From NCBI GenBank assembly GCA_020444175.1, contig JAHLLM010000030.1:1-64000 (forward strand): a stretch of DNA of 64,000 nt, given 5' to 3'. The stretch's first letter is position 1. Each line of letters starts with the position of its first letter. The notes under the pieces were generated by a model. It saw only the letters and a list, made by a program, of their open reading frames with translations, had not been told where the DNA came from and searched no databases. A program made the translations under genes and the position numbers. Source of the stretch: Desulfobulbaceae bacterium. GTDB taxonomy: Bacteria > Desulfobacterota > Desulfobulbia > Desulfobulbales > SURF-16. Shown here one piece after another: positions 25,726 to 33,880 of the stretch.

Positions 25726-26829
25726 TCAGCACAAACCGTTGCTGCGGATCATTTTGAGAGGCAGACGGATAAAAAAAGTCGTTCCCTCCCCTTCCTGACT
25801 CTCCACAGAAATCATCCCCTTGTGGCTCTGTATTGTTTTCAGGGCAAATGCCAGTCCAAATCCAGGGCCATAGGTTTTTGAACTGAAAAAAGGATCATAG
25901 ATATTTTTTATTTTTTCCTTGTTGATTCCCTTGCCGGTATCGGCAATATCTATCTCAAAATACCCGTCATTCACCGACGTTGAAATCTCTAAAACCTGAC
26001 TGCCGCCTTCCATTGATTCAATAGCGTTTTCAATGATATGGGCAATCATCATGGTTATATTTTCCTGGTCAACACAGACCATGGGTGGATTTTCCATCAG
26101 ATGCAGCACCAGTTCAATATTCTTACTTTCAATCTCATGCTTGTATATATTGAGAGCATTCATGGTGATATCATTAACATCCGAAGGCTCTGTATAACAG
26201 AGAGTGGCACTTTTCAAGGAAATGAGCTGGTGCACCATTTTTTCCAGAACCTCGACGTTCTGCAAAATGATGTCCATATACTTACGGTTCTCACTGCCTT
26301 CCGGCAGATTTTTTCTTACTCGCCGGGCAAAACCACCAATTGAGACAAGAGGATTCCGCACTTCATGTGATACTTCATCGACAAAATGATCCAGGGCGTG
26401 CAACTTTTCTTTTTCCGCCAGTTGCATGCTTTCTTTTTTCTGGGTGAGAAGAGATCGCACTCGGGCCGCAACTTCCTTGTAATCAAATGGTTTGGTGATA
26501 TAGTCATCCGCACCGATATCGAGACCTTTCACCTTGTCGGGGATTTCACTTTTGGCGGTAAGCATGAGAATGGGAATTTGCCTGACCGACTCGTTCCCTT
26601 TTGCTCTTTGACATACTTCATATCCATCCAGTTTAGGCATCATGACATCAAGAACAATCAAGTCAGGATCGTATTCGGTTATTTTACTTAAACCCGATTC
26701 GCCGTCATATGCCTCATCCGTGTCGTATCCTTCAGCATGAAACCTTTTCCTCAGGAGTTCAACCGTATCAAGGTTATCATCAATGATTAAAATTTTCGTT
26801 TTGCTTTTCACGACGTTACGCCCAAGCAC
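25726..26829 (-). CDS. Receiver-histidine kinase hybrid (REC-HisKA-HATPase)
   Basis: 367 residues, soluble. Receiver at about 10-130 with phosphoacceptor in LIVLDVMMPKLDG and conserved Lys in DDYITKPFDY. HisKA H-box EVSHEVRNPLVSIGGF. HATPase_c with N-box HIIENAIES and G-box DTGKGINKE. Starts are GTG codons at 26829 or 26811; which is used is unclear. Lies downstream of a stand-alone receiver and the haem-sensor kinase, so it may relay in the same phosphorelay. Confidence 0.9.
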   Translation of the reverse strand: MLGRNVVKSKTKILIIDDNLDTVELLRKRFHAEGYDTDEAYDGESGLSKITEYDPDLIVLDVMMPKLDGYEVCQRAKGNESVRQIPILMLTAKSEIPDKVKGLDIGADDYITKPFDYKEVAARVRSLLTQKKESMQLAEKEKLHALDHFVDEVSHEVRNPLVSIGGFARRVRKNLPEGSENRKYMDIILQNVEVLEKMVHQLISLKSATLCYTEPSDVNDITMNALNIYKHEIESKNIELVLHLMENPPMVCVDQENITMMIAHIIENAIESMEGGSQVLEISTSVNDGYFEIDIADTGKGINKEKIKNIYDPFFSSKTYGPGFGLAFALKTIQSHKGMISVESQEGEGTTFFIRLPLKMIRSNGLC

Positions 26830-26955
26830 CTAACCCACTTAAGTGGAATAAAATATCAAGATTTTTAGGACAAGCCCCTTAACAGCAGAGGCAACTTGTT
26901 TATATTGAAAATTTGTATTTTTCTCCACAAATAACACGAAAAAATTAATACGGTG

Positions 26956-27342
26956 CTAAGAATTGAAATACTGCTTTATCTGCTTATGAAACTCCCGGAC
27001 GTTTATCGGCTTGGTTATATAGCCGATGCACCCTGCGGCCAGTGCTGCATCCTTATCTCCCTTCATGGCATGCGCTGTCACCGCGACAATGAGTGTATCC
27101 TTGAAATCCCCCGAACTTTTGACCATTCGCGCCAGCTCATAGCCGTTTATTTTAGGCATGGATATATCCATCAAGACCATCTGGGGTCTCTCCAACCTGA
27201 TTTTGTTATATGCATCCTCCCCGTCAACAGCCTCGATAATCCGATAACCGTTTTTTTTAAGAATTTTTATGATCAGCTCCCGGCTATCCTGATTATCGTC
27301 AGCGATCAATATTTTTTTCTCCGGTTCCTTATGACTTTTCAT
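26956..27342 (-). CDS. Stand-alone response regulator receiver
   Basis: 128 residues, a CheY-like receiver only: acidic pair in LIADDNQDSR, phosphoacceptor in MVLMDISMPKINGYE, Thr in VAVTAHAMKG and Lys in YITKPINVREF. No output domain. It begins 44 bases after the haem-sensor kinase, probably one operon, and is its likely phosphoryl acceptor. Confidence 0.9.
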   Translation of the reverse strand: MKSHKEPEKKILIADDNQDSRELIIKILKKNGYRIIEAVDGEDAYNKIRLERPQMVLMDISMPKINGYELARMVKSSGDFKDTLIVAVTAHAMKGDKDAALAAGCIGYITKPINVREFHKQIKQYFNS

Positions 27343-27386
27343 TTTTTCTCCATGCTCTTGCTAAAGCCGATTATACATCGTTCAGC

Positions 27387-29969
27387 TCACTCACCTCGTG
27401 TTTTATCATCTCTTTTTCTGTTTATTTCTTGCATTCCCTTCAGGGTACTGCTGCCTTTAAAGTTACATTTTTCAATAACCAGGTTCTCTATTATATCGCA
27501 TCCCTTGCAGAATTTTAGTTTTTCAGGAAAATTGGCAACCTTTACCCCTTTGCAGTGCACGCCGGGAATCAGCCAGCATCGAAGCTCCTTGTTGCCGTAC
27601 GCAGGGCAACTCGACTGGCCACAGTGCTGGTATTCCCAGCAGCGGACACGCTCACCGGCGTAAACAGGATTTTTCATAAAAAGTTCAACCGGCTTGTCAA
27701 AATATTCTGCCAGTTCCTGCGCCATAGGATACTCTACCATGGACTCTTCAGACTTTTTAAAAACATCCTGCTGAGCCGGCAGGGTAAAATAGAATTTACT
27801 CCCTTTCCCGTATTCGCTCTCGGCCCAGATAACGCCGCGATGTAAAACAGTCAAGCCCCTTGCTATACTGAGTCCGAGCCCCGTTCCCTCATATTGCTGT
27901 CCCGATGTATCATGTATCCGGGCAAATTTATCAAAAAGTTTGTCAATGTCTTCCTCATGAATACCGATACCGCTGTCTTCAACACAAATCTCAACAAAAA
28001 GAGATTCTTCGTGGAATGCGACCTGGCTTGCAGTCTTTACGTGAATGGTAATCCCACCCTCGTTCGTGAACTTTATAGCATTTGACAAGATATTATTAAA
28101 AATCTGACGAACCTTGTCTTTATCTATATAAACAGTGGGCAGGTCCGCTTCAAAATCAAACTCCAGGAAAAGACTTTTGGCCTGTATGGCGGGCTCAAAA
28201 AAGACGGCCAGATATTGCAGGAATTTCGGCAGTTCGGTTTCCCTGATATCAAGTTCTACTTTCCCTGACTCAATTTTGGACATGTCAAGAATATCATTTA
28301 TCAACTCCAGCAGGTGTTTGGCGTTATTTTCCACTTTCTGCAGGCTTTTTTCCTGCTCTTCGTTAATCTCACCATCAATTCTGTCAAGCAGGAGATCGGT
28401 ATATCCCAGAATGGAATTCATGGGAGTCCGCAGTTCATGGGACATATTTGCCAGAAATGAAGATTTGAGTCTGTCAACTTCCTGAAGTTCTTTGTTGGCA
28501 CGTTCAAGCAAGAGTGTTTTGGAACGCAGCATCATTGTTCTTCTTGCCACCTCAAGCTCCATTTCCTTACTGAAGCTCGCAATTTTTTCATACATCTTTT
28601 CCAGGTTATCAAGGGTGCGATTGATGTGCTGGGCAATTTTATCCATCACCTTGTTGGTGCCGTATGATTTTGCCCGGACATTCAGATTCCCTTCCGAAAC
28701 CTGTGATAAAATATCAAGAAGATTCTGGGCCATGTCTTCAAGTTGTTTACGCTCTTCCTCTTCCTTTTCTGCTATTTTCTGAATGTAGAGCAAACGCTCC
28801 GCCTCAAGAACAATAGAAATATCCCTGAAAATTTCCACAACTCCGGTAATATTTCCATGGGAATCTTTCAGGGCGCTGGCACTGGTAATAATTGGAATTG
28901 TTTTATCAGTCTTATCAATAATCGTTGTGCGAATGGCAGCCACCGGTGCGCCTGAAACCAAACATTTTTTCAGGGGACAGGTATCATCGCAGATGTCATT
29001 CCTGCAAATTTCACTGCGGAAAATCTGACGGCAGGTCAATTTCCCCTCAGTTTCTTCCTTGCTGTAGCCTGTGATCTTTTCACACGCCTCGTTTATAAAG
29101 GTAACAACCATATCAGTGTCTACGATTATCAAGGGATCAGCAATTGCATCCTTGAGGCTGTTGGCATACTCTATCTGGTCCTTGATACTGAGAACCATAT
29201 AATTAAAAGAGTTGCTGAGTACCCCAATTGAATCATCAGAAGTGACTGGCACGGAAACGGACAAATCTCCTTTGGCAAGCTCTTTGGCTTTAGAGGCAAG
29301 CTCTGTCACAGGCCGTGTAACCATACGGGCCAGCAGGAAAGAGATAAAAGAAATCAAGGCACCGATACCGATGATACAGATAATAATGGTGCGGTTTCTT
29401 AATGTGGCTATGGTTGCGTAGGTGGCATCCGTTGATTGCCTTACCAGCAGGACACCGAGAATTTTTCGTGTGGTGCCATGGCAATGATGGCATTCCTGTT
29501 CGTTTTCAATAACATGCAGAGTGGTCAGAAAATTCTGCCCCCCTTCCTTTTCCTCAAAATAGCCGGTCTGGGGCTGGTCTGAATCCTCAAGAACCCCCTT
29601 CAGGGCATCCAAAGTCTCTTTATTTTCAGTGACTACGGAAATGTCTTCACCGATATAATCCTCATGGGTTGCGAAAATGATGGTCTTATTAAAATCACAT
29701 ATGACGACTTCGGTATTCTTCAATTCTCCTTCAATATCAAAAAGCTGTTTTTCAATGGAAGGGCTGTCCCCTACTGCCATGGGATGTTTTATACCGGCAT
29801 AGGCCAGGGATTTTATATCCTGACCATAGGACATCATTCTCTCCCGGCTATGCTCACGCTGGTTGACAATGCTCAAAAAAATCACCCCGCCCATAATTAT
29901 GGTCACACCGATGGTAATCAGTGTTTTGAGGTCCAGATTTCTTCTGATAAAGCCAGGTTGACCGCGCAT
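27387..29969 (-). CDS. Membrane sensor kinase with periplasmic CxxCH, cysteine PAS and two-CW tail
   Basis: 860 residues from ATG 29969, which has GGGGGAGGG seven bases upstream and lies one base after the cytochrome stop. Two membrane segments (about 13-33, 185-215) bracket a periplasmic domain whose end carries ECHHCHG, a c-haem motif. Then HAMP, PAS with C-x8-C-x4-C-x3-C (FRSEICRNDICDDTCPLKKC), a second HAMP-like linker, HisKA (FLANMSHELRTPMNS), HATPase (DSGIGIHEED) and a C-terminal two-CW domain (CWEYQHCGQSSCPAYG, FCKGC). Inference: senses haem redox state outside and a cysteine-bound cofactor inside, working with the tetraheme protein upstream. Confidence 0.88.
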   Translation of the reverse strand: MRGQPGFIRRNLDLKTLITIGVTIIMGGVIFLSIVNQREHSRERMMSYGQDIKSLAYAGIKHPMAVGDSPSIEKQLFDIEGELKNTEVVICDFNKTIIFATHEDYIGEDISVVTENKETLDALKGVLEDSDQPQTGYFEEKEGGQNFLTTLHVIENEQECHHCHGTTRKILGVLLVRQSTDATYATIATLRNRTIIICIIGIGALISFISFLLARMVTRPVTELASKAKELAKGDLSVSVPVTSDDSIGVLSNSFNYMVLSIKDQIEYANSLKDAIADPLIIVDTDMVVTFINEACEKITGYSKEETEGKLTCRQIFRSEICRNDICDDTCPLKKCLVSGAPVAAIRTTIIDKTDKTIPIITSASALKDSHGNITGVVEIFRDISIVLEAERLLYIQKIAEKEEEERKQLEDMAQNLLDILSQVSEGNLNVRAKSYGTNKVMDKIAQHINRTLDNLEKMYEKIASFSKEMELEVARRTMMLRSKTLLLERANKELQEVDRLKSSFLANMSHELRTPMNSILGYTDLLLDRIDGEINEEQEKSLQKVENNAKHLLELINDILDMSKIESGKVELDIRETELPKFLQYLAVFFEPAIQAKSLFLEFDFEADLPTVYIDKDKVRQIFNNILSNAIKFTNEGGITIHVKTASQVAFHEESLFVEICVEDSGIGIHEEDIDKLFDKFARIHDTSGQQYEGTGLGLSIARGLTVLHRGVIWAESEYGKGSKFYFTLPAQQDVFKKSEESMVEYPMAQELAEYFDKPVELFMKNPVYAGERVRCWEYQHCGQSSCPAYGNKELRCWLIPGVHCKGVKVANFPEKLKFCKGCDIIENLVIEKCNFKGSSTLKGMQEINRKRDDKTRGE

Positions 29970-29970
29970 A

Positions 29971-30507
29971 TCAATGCCCTCCCCCATGAATGAGAGGAGT
30001 AAAACGAAAAGCCCGTAACCTTTCGGAGGTATGACAGGTATAACAGAGTTTTATAGTGGGAAGCCTGAGAATGGATTCTGTTGATCTGTGCTCAACATGC
30101 TGCGACCCCGGACCATGACAGACCTCACATCCAGCATTCTTCAGGTGGGGAGTTTTTTCCACGCTGACAAACCCGCTTGGTTTCCCATAACCGGTTGTAT
30201 GGCACGAATAGCATTTTTTAAGGTCCTCATCACTCAAGCCCTTTTCAAGTCTTTCAATGCTCCGATAGGAGTTGCTCTTTTTGGCGTAATTGACAAAATT
30301 ATTATATTCCGTCGCATGGCAGGGCTTACACTTAAGGGATCCGACATATGTTGGAGAAGGAGGGACATTTTTTGTTGCAGTGGAATCTGCGTGGGAGGCG
30401 ACAGAAAAAACAGGACTGTTGAGCAAGAGCAACAGACTCAAAATTATCTTATAGATTTTGTTGAAAAAGGTGCCGATCATGCTCCTTCTCCATTTCCTGA
30501 CACACAT
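29971..30507 (-). CDS. Periplasmic tetraheme cytochrome c554-like protein
   Basis: 178 residues. Signal segment IILSLLLLLNSPVFSVASHA. Four CxxCH motifs: CKPCH, CYSCH, CEVCH (in GCEVCHGPGSQHV) and CYTCH. The YVGSLKCKPCH start is typical of cytochrome c554 relatives. AGGAA precedes ATG 30507; ATG 30480 is an alternative. Stop and kinase start are one base apart, so translation is coupled. Inference: it donates to or reports to the kinase's periplasmic haem site. Confidence 0.88.
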   Translation of the reverse strand: MCVRKWRRSMIGTFFNKIYKIILSLLLLLNSPVFSVASHADSTATKNVPPSPTYVGSLKCKPCHATEYNNFVNYAKKSNSYRSIERLEKGLSDEDLKKCYSCHTTGYGKPSGFVSVEKTPHLKNAGCEVCHGPGSQHVEHRSTESILRLPTIKLCYTCHTSERLRAFRFTPLIHGGGH

Positions 30508-30707
30508 ATTTAATTCCTGACTTCGACTGGCCAGAAATAAGATTTATTTTGAAGAGCAAGAAACTGTTACAATAGAACCGCTACTTCAATGGTTAAAGGA
30601 AGCAATTCACTTCAAGATCATTACAGGCCTGACCCGCGAAATCGTTCCCTTATAATTACAGATAAAGAGCAAAGGAGATGCCAGAAGCAATCAAACGCAA
30701 CATTACA

Positions 30708-30725
30708 TGAATGACCATTCATTCA
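30708..30725. promoter_or_regulatory. TetR-type operator candidate
   Basis: TGAATGA-CCAT-TCATTCA has perfect seven-base arms, a common TetR-family operator form. It lies 200 bases before the cytochrome/kinase operon and divergent to the TetR gene at 31093. A second palindrome (CATGTGG and CCACATG, 30792-30812) follows. The rest of 30508-31026 shows no gene. Confidence 0.5.
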
Positions 30726-31026
30726 AACGCCCTTATATATTTATACATCAATGCAGGAACAATTACCATATTTCTAATAAAATTTTGTCCACATGTGGCA
30801 AAATACCACATGCTTTTCATCCTTGTCCATTTTTCCCTGCGATTGAATCGCCTTTATTCTAATTTTTTTTCACCGTAATGCAAAGTTGTCTCAAACTTGC
30901 CAAATAAAAAACAGAAGGGAGCTGCCCTTCAACTTTAAATATCGCTGAGAGCTGCACACGTGTCGGCGGCATTGAGCTTTTTTCCCGCATGGCTCAATGA
31001 AAATTTCCAAAATGAAAAAGTTTACG

Positions 31027-31073
31027 TTGACAACAGAACCTTTTCGCACTATTTTATGTACCGAACGGTCGGT
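31027..31073 (+). promoter_or_regulatory. Sigma-70-like promoter and operator of the TetR gene
   Basis: TTGACA at 31027-31032, a 17-base spacer, and TATTTT at 31050-31055. The palindrome ACCGAACGGTCGGT at 31060-31073 covers the expected start site. That position fits autorepression by the encoded TetR protein. Confidence 0.6.
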
Positions 31074-31092
31074 TTTTTTCAACGGAGATATT

Positions 31093-31680
31093 ATGAAAAC
31101 AAAAGGTCAAATAACCAGGGAAAAAATAATTTCAGAGGCAACAAGGCTTATTGTCAAACAGGGATATACAAAAACCAGCATCAACGATATTATCCTGGCA
31201 ACCGGAGTTAAAAAAGGCAACCTCTACTTTCACTTTCCCAGCAAAGACGAACTTGGCTTTACCATTTTACAAGAAGCAAAAATTACTTTTTTTAATCTTT
31301 TGGAATCATCCCTCAGCCAGGGAACTTCTCTTGAAAAACTGTCCCGTTTTTTTGATGCTGTTGCAGCTCAACAGCAGAAAACACGTTTTGTAGGAGGCTG
31401 TCTTTTCGGAAATCTTGCTCTGGAGTTGGGCGACAGTCATCCTGATTTTTCAAAAATGATTCTGGAAGTTTTTAACGAGTGGATCGCCACTCTTGCTTCC
31501 ATAATTCACGAAGCAAAAGATTCTGGAGAACTGCAGACAAATCTCTCCGCGGAAACACTTGCCCGCCACATTGTTGCAACTATCGAAGGCGGCATCATGC
31601 TTTCCAGGATTAATAAATCTGCTCAAGGCCTTGAAGACTGCATTCGGCCCTTACGCCTCTTACTTTCAATTAAGGAGTAA
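31093..31680 (+). CDS. TetR-family repressor
   Basis: 195 residues from ATG 31093, with GGAG seven bases upstream. The N-terminal helix-turn-helix matches TetR (TREKIISEATRLIVKQGY, then VKKGNLYFHFPSKDEL). The C-terminal ligand domain contains GGCLFGNLALELGD, as in the YxaF/QacR-like branch. The ligand is unknown. Operator candidates lie at 31060 and 30708, so it may control itself and the cytochrome-kinase operon. Confidence 0.9.
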   Translation: MKTKGQITREKIISEATRLIVKQGYTKTSINDIILATGVKKGNLYFHFPSKDELGFTILQEAKITFFNLLESSLSQGTSLEKLSRFFDAVAAQQQKTRFVGGCLFGNLALELGDSHPDFSKMILEVFNEWIATLASIIHEAKDSGELQTNLSAETLARHIVATIEGGIMLSRINKSAQGLEDCIRPLRLLLSIKE

Positions 31681-31798
31681 TTATTCAGCAATGGGATCAG
31701 GAAAAATGCTTTCAGCAAAACGTTGAACCAGCGACACAAAATGTACCATACGGCAGGTATATTTTTTAAGGTTACATCATTAACTCGGGAGGCCCCCA

Positions 31799-32251
31799 AT
31801 GAAACACTTTACACTCATTTTAGCTCTTTTTCTGTTTACCCTGATGCTTCAGGGATGTGCAACAACTTCGCAGAAGATGCAGGAGACAACATTTAAATTA
31901 GTAAGTAATGAAATTTTCCAGCTGCCGGATTCAGAGTTAATGTGGCAGAAGGAACGAAGTCAGGCTTTTGACAGCAGAGAAAAGGCGATGGAATATGTTC
32001 AGAACCTTAACCTTGGAGGCTACACTGACTGGAGGCTTCCCACCCCCGAAGAAGTTCTGCAACTGCACAACTTTGTTGATTTCGGCAAAAGCAGTGATGG
32101 GGATGCAGGCATTATTTTAAAAGGCAACTACTGGTGCGCCTACAAGGGAGGAGAAGTTGTGGCCGGTTCCTGGCAGGACGGTGATTCATGTGAAATTGAT
32201 CGCTCCTACCTTCCCCATTTCAACGGATATGTGCGTGCTGTCAGACCTTGA
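31799..32251 (+). CDS. DUF1566-type lipoprotein
   Basis: 150 residues. Lipobox MLQGCATT gives a lipoprotein. The body follows the DUF1566/Lcl pattern: LMWQKERS, YTDWRLPTPEEVLQL, YWCAYKGG and the terminal GYVRAVRP. Known: these domains occur on surface adhesins and lipoproteins of Gram-negative bacteria. GGGAGG precedes the ATG. A terminator follows at 32342. Confidence 0.78.
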   Translation: MKHFTLILALFLFTLMLQGCATTSQKMQETTFKLVSNEIFQLPDSELMWQKERSQAFDSREKAMEYVQNLNLGGYTDWRLPTPEEVLQLHNFVDFGKSSDGDAGIILKGNYWCAYKGGEVVAGSWQDGDSCEIDRSYLPHFNGYVRAVRP

Positions 32252-32341
32252 AGTAAGCCGAATCAGAGAGTCTGACACAGTTTGCTCATTCCCGGAGCCA
32301 TGGGAAACGAATATTTTCCCTTATTTACACTTCGTCAAATT

Positions 32342-32389
32342 TGAGATACAAAAGAAATTGAACTCAATTTCTCAGTATCTCATTTTTTT
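32342..32389 (+). terminator. Rho-independent terminator after the DUF1566 gene
   Basis: Outer stem TGAGATAC/GTATCTCA encloses an inner hairpin AAATTGA-AC-TCAATTT, followed by seven T. The next gene starts 12 bases later, so the element also sits in that gene's leader. Confidence 0.8.
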
Positions 32390-32400
32390 GATCAGTTATC

Positions 32401-33423
32401 ATGACGACATTAGAAAGGACAGCATCGCGATTTTTTTCGATTAGCCGTGCATTACTCGCCTTTTTGATGTTGTTTATCTTACTCTGTACCGGCTGTGCCC
32501 AGCATGTACCCCGAGCTGACGCCCCGCATACTCTTTATTCTTCCCTTTCTAAAAAAGATTCCATACAAAATCGTTTCTGCCCGGTATTTCTTGCCTTTGA
32601 AACTGACCAGGATCACAACAAAATAGGCAAACCTGCAGCCCATTATTCAAAAAATGGTGAAGCAGATGTATTCATCGACCCGGAAAAACCGCTTATTTAT
32701 TACAGCACACAAAATTTTACCACCGGCAAAGGGACCTATACCAACATCTTTTACAGAGTGCATTTCAGCAAAGTCCCTTTCAGCCTCATCCCTTTCAATC
32801 TTACTTCGGGAAAAAATGTCGGACTCTACGTTGTAATCACTCTGGACGAACAGGAAAACCCTCTTCTGATAACCACAGTGCATACCTGCGGCTGCTACTT
32901 GGCCATTGTGCCCACAAATCTTCTGCCCAAAGATTCGTTCCCTGTTAACTGGCAGAATAAGCCGGCAATTCATGTTTTTGGAGAAACTCTTCCTTCATTG
33001 CTTGCCTTCAGTTCTCAAGAACATAATCGCCTTATGGTAAAGATAGGACCTCACGTGCACAGGGTAATTGATCTTGAAGTTCTCTCCGAATCAACCCTGC
33101 AGGATCTCCAGGATGTGATTCAGCCCACAGAGTTAGTCAAATGCAAAGAACTCGACAACCTCCCATTGCCGGACGGCTCGTTCACAAGTTTCTTCCATGA
33201 ATCAGGTATAATGAAAGGCTATGTCAAAGGTGCTGTCAAACCGTGGGAAACGCTGCTGATGAGCATTATCGCTCTGGACCCCTTTGTTGGTACGGATAAA
33301 GCCTTCAGCAGCAGCTCCCAGGCAGCAAATCCTTTTTACACAAGCCTCAAGCCCTGGCAACGCCGGAACTCCAACATGTGGGACTTTGCCGGCTTTCTAA
33401 AATATTGGGGCTGGCGGCTCTAA
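32401..33423 (+). CDS. Lipoprotein of unknown function
   Basis: 340 residues. Signal with lipobox LLCTGCAQ. The rest is a soluble periplasmic domain with TCGCY in mid-protein and no family I recognise. The ATG at 32401 lacks a clear ribosome site and lies directly after a terminator-like hairpin. No later start keeps the signal peptide, so expression may need read-through or its own promoter inside the hairpin region. Confidence 0.65.
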   Translation: MTTLERTASRFFSISRALLAFLMLFILLCTGCAQHVPRADAPHTLYSSLSKKDSIQNRFCPVFLAFETDQDHNKIGKPAAHYSKNGEADVFIDPEKPLIYYSTQNFTTGKGTYTNIFYRVHFSKVPFSLIPFNLTSGKNVGLYVVITLDEQENPLLITTVHTCGCYLAIVPTNLLPKDSFPVNWQNKPAIHVFGETLPSLLAFSSQEHNRLMVKIGPHVHRVIDLEVLSESTLQDLQDVIQPTELVKCKELDNLPLPDGSFTSFFHESGIMKGYVKGAVKPWETLLMSIIALDPFVGTDKAFSSSSQAANPFYTSLKPWQRRNSNMWDFAGFLKYWGWRL

Positions 33424-33740
33424 ATAACATGCCGGAATAAATATCCGCTTGACCAAACATCAGCCTCCTGCAATTGAGTGAATATCGAGAGTGTCTACCT
33501 GATCAGTCAAATAAATAAAAGTGCCCTGCCTGTAAATTCCCAGACACAACTCATCAGTTTCTGACCGACAAATCGCCAGAATCTGGGCAGTGGCCGGAAA
33601 TAATGACCACTCCCCGGAACACAATGAAGATTAAATATTATTTTCAGAAATCTTTAATCCTTTACGGCCCGTTACTTTCTCTATAAAAGACCACAACGGT
33701 CTAATATATCGTCACAATTTGTCTCTTAATCCCCACTGGT

Positions 33741-33756
33741 TGGCATACTATGTGCT
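33741..33756 (+). promoter_or_regulatory. Sigma-54 promoter before the ankyrin gene
   Basis: TGGCATACTATGTGCT has GG at 33742-33743 and GC at 33754-33755, ten bases apart, very like the promoter at 17801. No TTGC-N6-GCAA box is visible upstream, so a different activator is possible. The remainder of 33424-33880 holds nothing else I recognise. Confidence 0.65.
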
Positions 33757-33880
33757 CAATCATGAAGAAGTCACCCTGACAAGCTGACATCTCCAAAATG
33801 AATAATACTCATTTTGCTGGTCCCGCACTTATGCGACTGTAACATAACCCGCTGAAACAACATGAAAAAAGGCAACTTAA

